Assembly (NCBI RefSeq): GCF_014197015.1
Contig: NZ_JACIET010000001.1
Location: 806,001-870,000 of the forward strand
Direction of reading: 5' to 3'
From: Niveibacterium umoris
GTDB lineage: Bacteria; Pseudomonadota; Gammaproteobacteria; Burkholderiales; Rhodocyclaceae
Length of the DNA stretch: 64,000 nucleotides
The translations under genes were made by a program, and so were the position numbers. This document shows, in pieces, positions 32,786 to 40,626 of this stretch. Below the pieces are notes generated by a model. It worked only from the letters and a program-made list of their open reading frames with translations, was not told where the DNA came from and did no database searches. How positions within the stretch are numbered: position 1 is the first letter of the stretch; each line of letters opens with the position of its first letter.

Positions 32786-34834
32786 TCACTCTTCGTCGAC
32801 CGGTCTGAAAGCCGACGTGAGCTGTTGCTGCACGTTGGGCGGTGCCGGCTCGTAGTCGCACAGGGCGAGCGTGTAGCTGCCTTGCCCGCCGGTGATGGAC
32901 TTGAGCCTGCCCTGGAAGTCGTTCAGCTCTGCCAGCGGCGCGCGGGCATTGATCGTGACCATGCCGCCACGGGCGGTGCCGGTATCGGTGACCTGACCCC
33001 GGCGCAGCGCGAGTTCGCCATTCACATCGCCGATCGCTGCCTCGGGAACCGTCACCTCAAGATCGACGATCGGTTCAAGCACGATGCCACGGGCTTTGGC
33101 GACCGCGTCGAGGAAAGCCTTGCGACCCGCGGTGACGAAAGCGATTTCCTTGCCGTCCACCGGGTGGGTCTTGCCATCGTAGACCGTGACTTCCAGATCC
33201 TGGACCGGGAAGCCCGCGATGGCGCCGCCCGACAGGACATCACGGACGCCTTTCTCGACCGCCGGGATAAAGGTGCCCGGTATCGCGCCGCCTTTCACCG
33301 CGTCGAGGAAGCGGAAGCCTTCGCCGCGCGCGAGCGGGGCGATGCGCAGGTACACCTCGCCGAACTGTCCGGCGCCGCCGCTCTGCTTCTTGTGGCGGTG
33401 GTGGCCTTCCGCGGGCAGCGTGATCGTTTCGCGGTAGGGAATCGTCGGCGGGTGGCTGTCGACTTCCAGCTTGTACTGGGCACGCATCTTCTCGAGGATG
33501 CGCCCGAGGTGCAGTTCGCCGAGTCCGCGGATCACCGCTTCGTGCGTTGTCGGATCGTGCTCGACGGTGAGGCCCGGGTCCTCGGCCGCTAGGCGGTGCA
33601 GGATCTCGGCGAGCTTCTGTTCGTCGCCGCGGCGCTTTACCCGTACGGCGAGGCCATACACCGCATGCGGAATCGGCAGCGGATGGAAGTGGATCACTGC
33701 GTCTTCCGGAGCGTCGTGGAGCACCGCGTCAAAGGTCATGTCGTCGATCTTGGTGATCGCGCAGATTTCGCCGGGGCCGGCACGCTCGATCTGCACCAGC
33801 TGCTTGCCCTGCATGCGGTACAGGTGAGAGACGCGGAATGGTTTGCGCGCTTCGCCGGCGTACAGCATGGTGTCGGCGGTCAGCGTGCCTTGCAGCACGC
33901 GCACGACGCCGATCTTGCCCATGTATGGGTCCACTTCGATCTTGAAGACGTGTGCCAGCGCGTGGTCGGCCGGGTCGTGGCTGGGTTCCAGCGGCTCCGC
34001 GGCAGCGGCATCGCCGTTCGGCCATTTCTCGAACAGGGGCGGGTTGCCTTCGAGCGGATTGGGTGCGAGGCGCACCATGAAGTCGATCAGTTCTGCAATG
34101 CCCGCGCCGGTGCGGGCCGACACGAACAGCACCGGCACCAGATGGGCTTCACGCAGGGCGCGCTCAAAGGCATCGTGCAGCGAAGCCGGCTCAATTTCCT
34201 CGCCATTCAGATAGCGCTCGGTCAGTGCTTCATCGACTTCCACAACCTGCTCGACCAGCGCTCGGTGCGCGTCGGCGACAGAACTGAAGTCCGTCGCGTC
34301 GCCGCTGAGGTTGAAGAAACAGTCGACCACTCGTGATCCGCCGCCTGCGGGCAGGTTGATCGGCAGACATTCGCGACCGAACGCTTCCTGTAGCGAGCCG
34401 ACCAGGGCCGGCAGATCGATGCGTTCAGCGTCGATCTTGTTGACGATGACCATGCGGCAAAGTTTGCGGGTCTGCGCCCAAAGCATGGCGCGGCGGGCGG
34501 TGATTTCGATGCCGTTCTGGGCGTTGATGACAGTGGCCACCGTGTCGGTGGCATCGAGTGCCGCCAGGGCCTGGCCGGCGAAGTCGGGGAATCCCGGTGT
34601 GTCGAGGAGGTGGACCAGCGTGTCGTCGCGTTCAAAGTTTGCGACAGCGAGTTTGGCGGAGTGACCGTGTTCCTTTTCAAGCGGATCGTAGTCGCAGACG
34701 GTCGTGCCGCGCTCGATGCTTCCTGCTACCTGGATTGCGCCGGTCGAGACGAGCAAGGATTCGATCAGTGTCGTCTTGCCGGCGCCCGCGTGGCCCAACA
34801 GGGCTAGGGTCCGGACGTCTTGCGGGGTACGCAT
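32786..34834 (-). CDS. elongation factor G-like GTPase
   Basis: 682 residues with all EF-G domains. G1 is GHAGAGKTTL, G3 is DTPGFPDF, G4 is VNKID and switch I reads GTTVCDYDPLEKEHGHS, where canonical EF-G has a GITI-containing segment. Domain IV (KKQSGGAGQFGEVYLRIAPL) and domain V are present. This is the second EF-G type (FusA-like/EF-G2); some of these lack normal translocation activity and work in ribosome recycling or regulation. It lies alone, divergent from the Hsp70-like gene. Confidence 0.85.
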   Translation of the reverse strand: MRTPQDVRTLALLGHAGAGKTTLIESLLVSTGAIQVAGSIERGTTVCDYDPLEKEHGHSAKLAVANFERDDTLVHLLDTPGFPDFAGQALAALDATDTVATVINAQNGIEITARRAMLWAQTRKLCRMVIVNKIDAERIDLPALVGSLQEAFGRECLPINLPAGGGSRVVDCFFNLSGDATDFSSVADAHRALVEQVVEVDEALTERYLNGEEIEPASLHDAFERALREAHLVPVLFVSARTGAGIAELIDFMVRLAPNPLEGNPPLFEKWPNGDAAAAEPLEPSHDPADHALAHVFKIEVDPYMGKIGVVRVLQGTLTADTMLYAGEARKPFRVSHLYRMQGKQLVQIERAGPGEICAITKIDDMTFDAVLHDAPEDAVIHFHPLPIPHAVYGLAVRVKRRGDEQKLAEILHRLAAEDPGLTVEHDPTTHEAVIRGLGELHLGRILEKMRAQYKLEVDSHPPTIPYRETITLPAEGHHRHKKQSGGAGQFGEVYLRIAPLARGEGFRFLDAVKGGAIPGTFIPAVEKGVRDVLSGGAIAGFPVQDLEVTVYDGKTHPVDGKEIAFVTAGRKAFLDAVAKARGIVLEPIVDLEVTVPEAAIGDVNGELALRRGQVTDTGTARGGMVTINARAPLAELNDFQGRLKSITGGQGSYTLALCDYEPAPPNVQQQLTSAFRPVDEE

Positions 34835-34987
34835 GGCTGTCTCCTTTTGTGAGTATTGTCGACCTCGACGCTACACCCTTGCCGGGGCGAGCGCATTTGA
34901 CGCGCATCAGCGCCGAGAGACGGGCCGGCGCTGGACTTGAGCGAGCCGCTGTCGTAGCATCCGCGCCCCTCCCGCATCCACGCTTCC

Positions 34988-36268
34988 ATGTTTCAGCAGC
35001 CCGCCCGCGCCTGCGGCATCGATTTCGGCACCTCCAACTCGACGCTTGGCTGGTTGAACCCCGGTGCGCCGACACTCATCGCGCTCGAAGACGACAAGCC
35101 GACTTTGCCCTCTGCCGTGTTCTTCAATGCCGACGAGGACAGCATCTGCTTTGGTCGCGAGGCGCTTGGCGAGTACCTGGACGGCTACGAAGGGCGTCTG
35201 ATGCGGGCGCTCAAGACCTTGCTCGGTTCCAGCCTGATGGACGGGCATACCGAAGTGCTGGGGCGCAGACTGCCTTTCCGCGACCTGCTGCGGCACTTCA
35301 TCGCCGAGCTCAAGCGGCGAGGGGAGGCCGGAGCCGGGCGGGTTTTCGATCACGCGGTATTCGGTCGTCCGGTGCAATTCGTGGACGACGATCCTGTCGC
35401 GGACCGGCTTGCCGAAGACACCCTGGCGCAGATCGCCCACGCCATCGGATTTCGCGAAGTCAGCTTCCAGTTCGAGCCGATCGCGGCGGCTTTCCATTAC
35501 GAACAGTCACTGAGCACCGAAGAACTGGTCCTGATTGCCGATATCGGCGGCGGCACGTCGGACTTCTCGCTGGTGCGCCTCTCGCCCGTGCGGGCGAAAC
35601 AGGCGGAGCGCCGGGATGATCTGCTCGCCAATGCCGGGGTGCATATCGGCGGCACGGACCTCGATCGCGCCTTCAATCTCGCGCAGATCATGCCCTTGCT
35701 CGGCTTTCGCTCAAAGAAGAAGAACGGCAACGAGCTGCCCGCAACCCCGTTCTTCAACCTTGCGACCTGGCACACCATCAACTTCTGCTATACGCGCGCC
35801 GCCTGGACCGAGTTCCAGGACATGTACCGCGACGCCGCCGAGCGCGACAAGCTGGAATTGTTGCTGAACCTCGTCAGCGAGCGCGCGGGGCACTGGCTTT
35901 CGCTGCAGGTCGAAGAGGCCAAGATCGCCTTGTCGGAGCAGGCGGAAGTCATGCTCGACCTGGGGCGGCTCCATCGCAAGGCGGGCGTGGTCGCGCCGCC
36001 TCGTATCGCGCGCGCGGATTTCGATCTGGCCATCGCGGCACTGGTGAACCGCGTCGGCGAAACGGTTGAGACGATGCTGGCCTCGGCCGGCGTCGACAAA
36101 GCGCGAATCGACACGGTGTTCTTCACCGGGGGTTCAAGCGGCGTGCCTGCGCTGCGGCAGCGCATTGCAGCAGCAGTGCCGAACGCCCGCGCGGTCGAAG
36201 GGGATCTCTTTGGCAGTATTGGTGCGGGCCTGGCGGTCGAGGCGGCGCGACGTTACGGTTGCGCCTGA
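34988..36268 (+). CDS. Hsp70-family protein, YegD-like
   Basis: 426 residues, an Hsp70 nucleotide-binding domain without a full substrate-binding domain. Phosphate loops GIDFGTSNSTLG and ADIGGGTSDFSL and the adenosine motif TGGSSGVPALR are intact. QPARAC precedes the first strand. YegD-type proteins are actin-like ATPases of unknown client, shorter than DnaK (about 640). No J-protein gene is adjacent. Confidence 0.9.
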   Translation: MFQQPARACGIDFGTSNSTLGWLNPGAPTLIALEDDKPTLPSAVFFNADEDSICFGREALGEYLDGYEGRLMRALKTLLGSSLMDGHTEVLGRRLPFRDLLRHFIAELKRRGEAGAGRVFDHAVFGRPVQFVDDDPVADRLAEDTLAQIAHAIGFREVSFQFEPIAAAFHYEQSLSTEELVLIADIGGGTSDFSLVRLSPVRAKQAERRDDLLANAGVHIGGTDLDRAFNLAQIMPLLGFRSKKKNGNELPATPFFNLATWHTINFCYTRAAWTEFQDMYRDAAERDKLELLLNLVSERAGHWLSLQVEEAKIALSEQAEVMLDLGRLHRKAGVVAPPRIARADFDLAIAALVNRVGETVETMLASAGVDKARIDTVFFTGGSSGVPALRQRIAAAVPNARAVEGDLFGSIGAGLAVEAARRYGCA

Positions 36269-36350
36269 GGCCAGCAGAAACACGCCGCTCTTGCCGCGGG
36301 GCTCGCGATTCAGCTCAAGAATTCCGGTCGGTTGCCGAATTCTGTGATTG

Positions 36351-38234
36351 ATGCGCGCCAAAGACCCAAGCTCCGCTCCCGACGCCAACCCGGAACGCTC
36401 TGACGACGATCCCCTGTTCTTCGTGCTCGGAGAACAGGGCATCCATTTCGTCCAGAAGCTGCTGCTTTTTGTTCTGGCGTCGGTGGGCATTGTTGTCCTG
36501 ATCTATTCCCTCGAGGGGCGCTTCGAAACCGGCCGTCTGGTGTTCTACGGGGGGATCATGCTGGTCGCGCTGGCGACCATGCTGCTGCAGCGTGTCGGCA
36601 TGGCGCTGCGTGCCTTGCAGCTCTTGCTGTGGGGGCTGTGGGTGGCGATCGCGCTGCGGATAAGTCTGGTAGCCGGGCTGCGCACGCCGATCACGATTGC
36701 CTATCCGGTGTTGCTGATCATCGCGGGCTGGTTGTTCAGCCGCACCGCAGCGTACGCCATGGCGGCAGCGACCGTGGTGCTGGCGGTGCTTCTGACGGTC
36801 TTTGCGCAAGCCGGGTGGCAACAGACCGCTGCGGAAAAACCTGATCTCGACTACTTCTTTTCGGTCGTCGTGGCCTCGCTTGCGGGTGTGATCCTCACCG
36901 TCCATGCCGCGCGCAACATGCGCAAGAAATACGAAGACGTACGCGCCTTGAGCCGGGAAAACGAACGTCGGCTGGAAGCGCAGCGTGCGGCGGATGCGCG
37001 ATTCACGCAGGCATTCCGCTCCAACCCCTTGCCGGCCAGCATCGCGACGCAGGCAGAGGGGCGCCTGCTGGCGATCAATCCGGCCTGGGAGCGTGCATTC
37101 GGCTGGGCTGAGGCCGAAGTGCTGGGTCGCACGACACTGGAACTCGGTCACTGGGACGGCGGCCACGACGCTCGCGTCAGCTTTCTCGCGCAACTGGACG
37201 AACACGGCCGGCTGACCGGCTACGAGTGCCGGTTGAAGAGCCGGAACGGCGAAGCGCGAAGTTATCTCGCATCGACCGAAATCATGGAAAGCGGCGGTCA
37301 GGCGTGCGTCTTCTCGGTGTTGATCGACGTTACAGAGCGCCTGCAGGCCGAACAAGCTGTACGGCGGCTGAACGAAGAACTCGAGGCACGGGTGGAAGCG
37401 CGCACCGCCGCCCTGCAAACGGCGAATCGTGAACTCGAAGAAAACATCGGCCTGCTGCAAGCGACGCAGGAGCAACTGATGCATGCAGACAAGCTGGCGT
37501 CGCTGGGATCGCTGGTGGCGGGCATCTCGCACGAGCTGAACACGCCGATTGGCAATGCGCTGACGCTCGCGTCGACCCTTACCGACCGTATCCGCGAATT
37601 CAACGCCGATGTGGCAGCGAAGAAGCTCAGCCGCAGCGGCCTCGCGGCTTTCTCGGATGAACTGCGCGATACCGGCGAACTGTTGCAGCATTCATTGCGG
37701 CGGTCGGCAGATCTGATCGCGAGCTTCAAGCAGGTGGCGGTGGATCAGACGTCGGAACGGCGTCGCAGCTTCGACCTGCGGCAGGTCATCGAAGATGTGC
37801 TGGACACTCTGCGGCCCACGATCCGCCGCAGCGAACACCAGATCGAGGACGCTGTGCCGGAAGGCATCGTGATGGACAGCTACCCCGGCCCCCTCGGCCA
37901 GGTGCTGATCAACCTGATCCAGAACGCGCTACTGCACGCGTTCGCTGATCCGGACGGCGGCGTGATCCGGCTCGAAGCGAGCACGGCGGAAGATCAGACC
38001 GTCACGCTGACGGTGTCGGACAATGGCAACGGTATCGCGCCAGATGCGCTGGGCCGCATCTTCGACCCCTTCTTCACCACACGGCTTGGGCAAGGTGGTT
38101 CGGGGCTGGGCCTTTCAATCGTGCATCGCATCGTGACGCGCCTGCTGTGTGGCACGATCCGTGTCGATTCGACGCCCGCGGCAGGCACGTGCTTCACCAT
38201 CCGTATCCCGCGCGTGGCGCCTGAAAAGCTCTGA
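36351..38234 (+). CDS. membrane PAS-domain sensor histidine kinase
   Basis: 627 residues. Five or six membrane segments occupy about 33-190, then a PAS domain (about 215-330; PLPASIATQAEGRLLAINPA) and a coiled-coil linker (about 335-380). The histidine kinase core has H394 in AGISHELNTPIGNA (H-box with Asn), N-box NLIQNALLHAF, G1 SDNGNGI and G2 GSGLGLSIVH. No receiver or response-regulator gene is adjacent, so it is an orphan kinase here. ATG 36351 chosen over TTG 36348. Confidence 0.9.
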   Translation: MRAKDPSSAPDANPERSDDDPLFFVLGEQGIHFVQKLLLFVLASVGIVVLIYSLEGRFETGRLVFYGGIMLVALATMLLQRVGMALRALQLLLWGLWVAIALRISLVAGLRTPITIAYPVLLIIAGWLFSRTAAYAMAAATVVLAVLLTVFAQAGWQQTAAEKPDLDYFFSVVVASLAGVILTVHAARNMRKKYEDVRALSRENERRLEAQRAADARFTQAFRSNPLPASIATQAEGRLLAINPAWERAFGWAEAEVLGRTTLELGHWDGGHDARVSFLAQLDEHGRLTGYECRLKSRNGEARSYLASTEIMESGGQACVFSVLIDVTERLQAEQAVRRLNEELEARVEARTAALQTANRELEENIGLLQATQEQLMHADKLASLGSLVAGISHELNTPIGNALTLASTLTDRIREFNADVAAKKLSRSGLAAFSDELRDTGELLQHSLRRSADLIASFKQVAVDQTSERRRSFDLRQVIEDVLDTLRPTIRRSEHQIEDAVPEGIVMDSYPGPLGQVLINLIQNALLHAFADPDGGVIRLEASTAEDQTVTLTVSDNGNGIAPDALGRIFDPFFTTRLGQGGSGLGLSIVHRIVTRLLCGTIRVDSTPAAGTCFTIRIPRVAPEKL

Positions 38235-38243
38235 ACGCGCTGA

Positions 38244-39077
38244 TCAGGCGCGCACTGCGGTCCACCACGCGAGGCAGAGCTTGCGCACTGGCCCCAGCGA
38301 CACGCGTTGGGTCAGCACCTGGTAACCATCGGCGGCGATTTCCTTGAGTAGTGTGCGATAGATCGCGACCATGACAAGGCCAGTGCGCTGCGCCTTGCGG
38401 TCTTCCTTCGGCAGCAGCGCCAGCGCCTGATCGTAGTGCTTTTCGGCACGCTCGACTTGGAACTGCATCAGTGCGCGGAAGTTGTCTGAGTACTTGCGGT
38501 CGATGATCTCGCGCGCCGGCACCCCGAAGCGCTGCAGGTCTTCGACCGGCAGGTAGATACGTCCGCGTCCGGCATCTTCACCGACATCACGGATGATGTT
38601 GGTGAGCTGGAAGGCCAGGCCCAGTTCATGGGCGTACTTCTGCGTCTGACGATTGGTGTACCCGAATATCTCGGCGGCGAGCAGGCCGACCACGCCGGCC
38701 ACACGGTGGCAGTACAGCGACAGACCCTTGAAGTCGAGGTAGCGTGACTGGGTCAGATCCATCTCCATGCCGTCGATGATCTCGGACAGGTTTTCCTGCG
38801 GCAGATTGAACTGCTGCACCAGCGGCGCCAGCGCCTGACCCACCGGGTGCTGTGGGGTGCCCGAATACACTGCCGCGAGTTCCTTGCGCCACCAGGCAAG
38901 CTTGGTGCTCGCGATCTGTAGGTCGGGTGTCTCGTCCACAACGTCGTCGATCTCGCGGCAAAACGCATAAAGGGCGGTGATCGCCCTGCGCTTGTCCGGC
39001 GGCAGGAACAGGAAGCTGTAGTAAAACGAAGATCCGCTGGCGGCGGCCTTCTGTTGGCAGTACTCGTCTGGATTCAT
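38244..39077 (-). CDS. hpnD: presqualene diphosphate synthase HpnD
   Basis: 277 residues of the squalene/phytoene synthase family. First Asp-rich motif: CREIDDVVDE; second: NIIRDVGEDAGRGRIYLP. FYYSFLFLPPDKRRA at the N-terminus is typical of HpnD. In the HpnCDE route HpnD condenses two farnesyl diphosphates to presqualene diphosphate. Its start overlaps the hpnC stop (ATGA). The usual third gene, hpnE, does not follow: the next gene downstream is on the opposite strand. Confidence 0.9.
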   Translation of the reverse strand: MNPDEYCQQKAAASGSSFYYSFLFLPPDKRRAITALYAFCREIDDVVDETPDLQIASTKLAWWRKELAAVYSGTPQHPVGQALAPLVQQFNLPQENLSEIIDGMEMDLTQSRYLDFKGLSLYCHRVAGVVGLLAAEIFGYTNRQTQKYAHELGLAFQLTNIIRDVGEDAGRGRIYLPVEDLQRFGVPAREIIDRKYSDNFRALMQFQVERAEKHYDQALALLPKEDRKAQRTGLVMVAIYRTLLKEIAADGYQVLTQRVSLGPVRKLCLAWWTAVRA

Positions 39078-39889
39078 CGTTTCATCCGGATGGCGCGCCC
39101 GATCAGGCGCAACCAGTCGATCCTTGTGAGGACGGGGCGGTGGCGGAACACATCGTAATCGTTGGCCTCGATCGCGGCACAGATCTGCAGGCCGCCCTGC
39201 ACGACGAGGCGCAGTTCCCAGCCAAATCGCCCCGGCAACGCGAGCGCCAGCGGAGCGCCCGCAAGCATCATCTTGCGCGCACGATCGACCTGAAAGCGGA
39301 GCAGGGCGCGCCAGTTCTCATCGACGCGGGCGGCGGCGATCTGCGACTCATCGACGCCGAAGTGTGCCCTTTCGTCGGCCGGCAGGTAGATGCGGCCCTT
39401 CTGCCAGTCAATCGCCACGTCTTGCCAGAAGTTGATCAGTTGCAGGCTCGTGCAGATGTCGTCGGACCACGCGATGTGCTGCGCCGAATCGGCGTTGAAG
39501 AGGCGCAGCATCAAGCGCCCCACCGGGTCGGCCGAGCGTCGGGTGTAGTCGCGCAGTTCGGCGAAATCGGCGTAACGGGTTTTCGCGACGTCCTGGCTGA
39601 AGGCATCGAGCAGGTCGCGCAGCAGCGTGGTTGGCAGGCGATGGATTCGCACCGCTTGCGCGAGGCGTGCGAACATCGACTCGCGTGGCGTTTCGCCCCG
39701 GTCTATGGCATCGATCTCGCGCCGATAGTCGTTCAGGCGCGCCAAGCGCAGCACGGCTTGTGCGTCACCTTCGTCCGCGATGTCGTCTGCGCTGCGGGCA
39801 AACGCGTAGAGCGCCTCGACAGCGGGGCGCAGACGCCGCGGCAGCAGCAGGGATGCAACCGGGAAGTTCTCGTAGTGGTCGACCGGCAT
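39074..39889 (-). CDS. hpnC: hydroxysqualene synthase HpnC
   Basis: 271 residues from ATG 39889 (nine more residues would be possible). It is a squalene/phytoene synthase homologue with DHYENFPVASLLLP at the N-terminus, Asp-rich SADDIADEGD and LINFWQDVAIDWQKGRIYLP. HpnC converts presqualene diphosphate to hydroxysqualene. It is upstream of hpnD in one transcript and divergent from the ABC transporter operon, with 80 bases between starts. Confidence 0.88.
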   Translation of the reverse strand: MPVDHYENFPVASLLLPRRLRPAVEALYAFARSADDIADEGDAQAVLRLARLNDYRREIDAIDRGETPRESMFARLAQAVRIHRLPTTLLRDLLDAFSQDVAKTRYADFAELRDYTRRSADPVGRLMLRLFNADSAQHIAWSDDICTSLQLINFWQDVAIDWQKGRIYLPADERAHFGVDESQIAAARVDENWRALLRFQVDRARKMMLAGAPLALALPGRFGWELRLVVQGGLQICAAIEANDYDVFRHRPVLTRIDWLRLIGRAIRMKR

Positions 39890-39969
39890 GGGGGCGGCAG
39901 TATAGCGGAGCGGCACGCCATGCCCTGCCGCGTGGCGTACTCGAAATGCAGGAAATGGAGGCGGCGGCG

Positions 39970-40626
39970 ATGTTGCAGGTGCAGGGGCTGGCGAAATCCC
40001 TGGGTGGGCGACCCCTCTTCGCCGGGCTTGAGTTGTCTGTCGCAGCGGGCGAATTCGTCGCGGTGATGGGGGAATCCGGCACCGGTAAGTCGACCCTGCT
40101 CAACCTGATTGCCGGGCTTGAACGCGCCGACGCCGGATCGATTGCGGTTGGCGAATGTGCGCTCGCGGATTTGGATGACCGCAGCATCACCTTGTGGCGT
40201 CGGCGAGCGCTGGGCTTCGTGTTTCAGGCTTTTCACATCCTTCCGCACCTCAGCGTGCTCGACAACGTCGCCTTGCCCTGTCGCCTGAACGCGATGCCTG
40301 CCAGCGAAGCGCGTTCCACTGCGCTTGCGATGCTATCGGGGGTAGGGCTTGCCGAACGGTCTGCGAGCGCGCCTGGTGAGCTATCGGGTGGCGAATTGCA
40401 GCGTGTTGCCATTGCCCGTGCGCTGGTTCATCGGCCGCAACTGGTGCTGGCCGATGAGCCGACCGGCAACCTTGATCCCGACAATGCAGCGCGGGTGCTG
40501 CAACTGCTGGCGGGGGAGGTGCGACGGCGAGGCGCCGCGTGCCTCATGGTGACGCATTCACAACAGGCGGCATCGGTGGCGGATCGGGTGCTGGTCTTGC
40601 GCGAGGGGCGACTGCAAGCGCCATGA
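39970..40626 (+). CDS. ABC transporter ATPase, LolD/MacB-type
   Basis: 218 residues. Walker A GESGTGKST, Q-loop FVFQAFHIL, signature LSGGELQR, Walker B LVLADEPTGNLD and the switch histidine in MVTHSQQ. The short size and FtsX-type partner place it with the LolD/MacB/YbbA group, which work on lipoproteins, lipids or envelope factors rather than import. The start ATG 39970 has GGAG 9 bases upstream; ATGs at 39946 and 39955 are in frame. Stop overlaps the permease start. Confidence 0.92.
   Translation: MLQVQGLAKSLGGRPLFAGLELSVAAGEFVAVMGESGTGKSTLLNLIAGLERADAGSIAVGECALADLDDRSITLWRRRALGFVFQAFHILPHLSVLDNVALPCRLNAMPASEARSTALAMLSGVGLAERSASAPGELSGGELQRVAIARALVHRPQLVLADEPTGNLDPDNAARVLQLLAGEVRRRGAACLMVTHSQQAASVADRVLVLREGRLQAP

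Noticed and set aside
36315-37691. 458-residue open frame antisense to the histidine kinase
   Set aside because: Composition is typical of a high-GC shadow frame (His, Arg, Gln rich), and the sense gene has clear domains.
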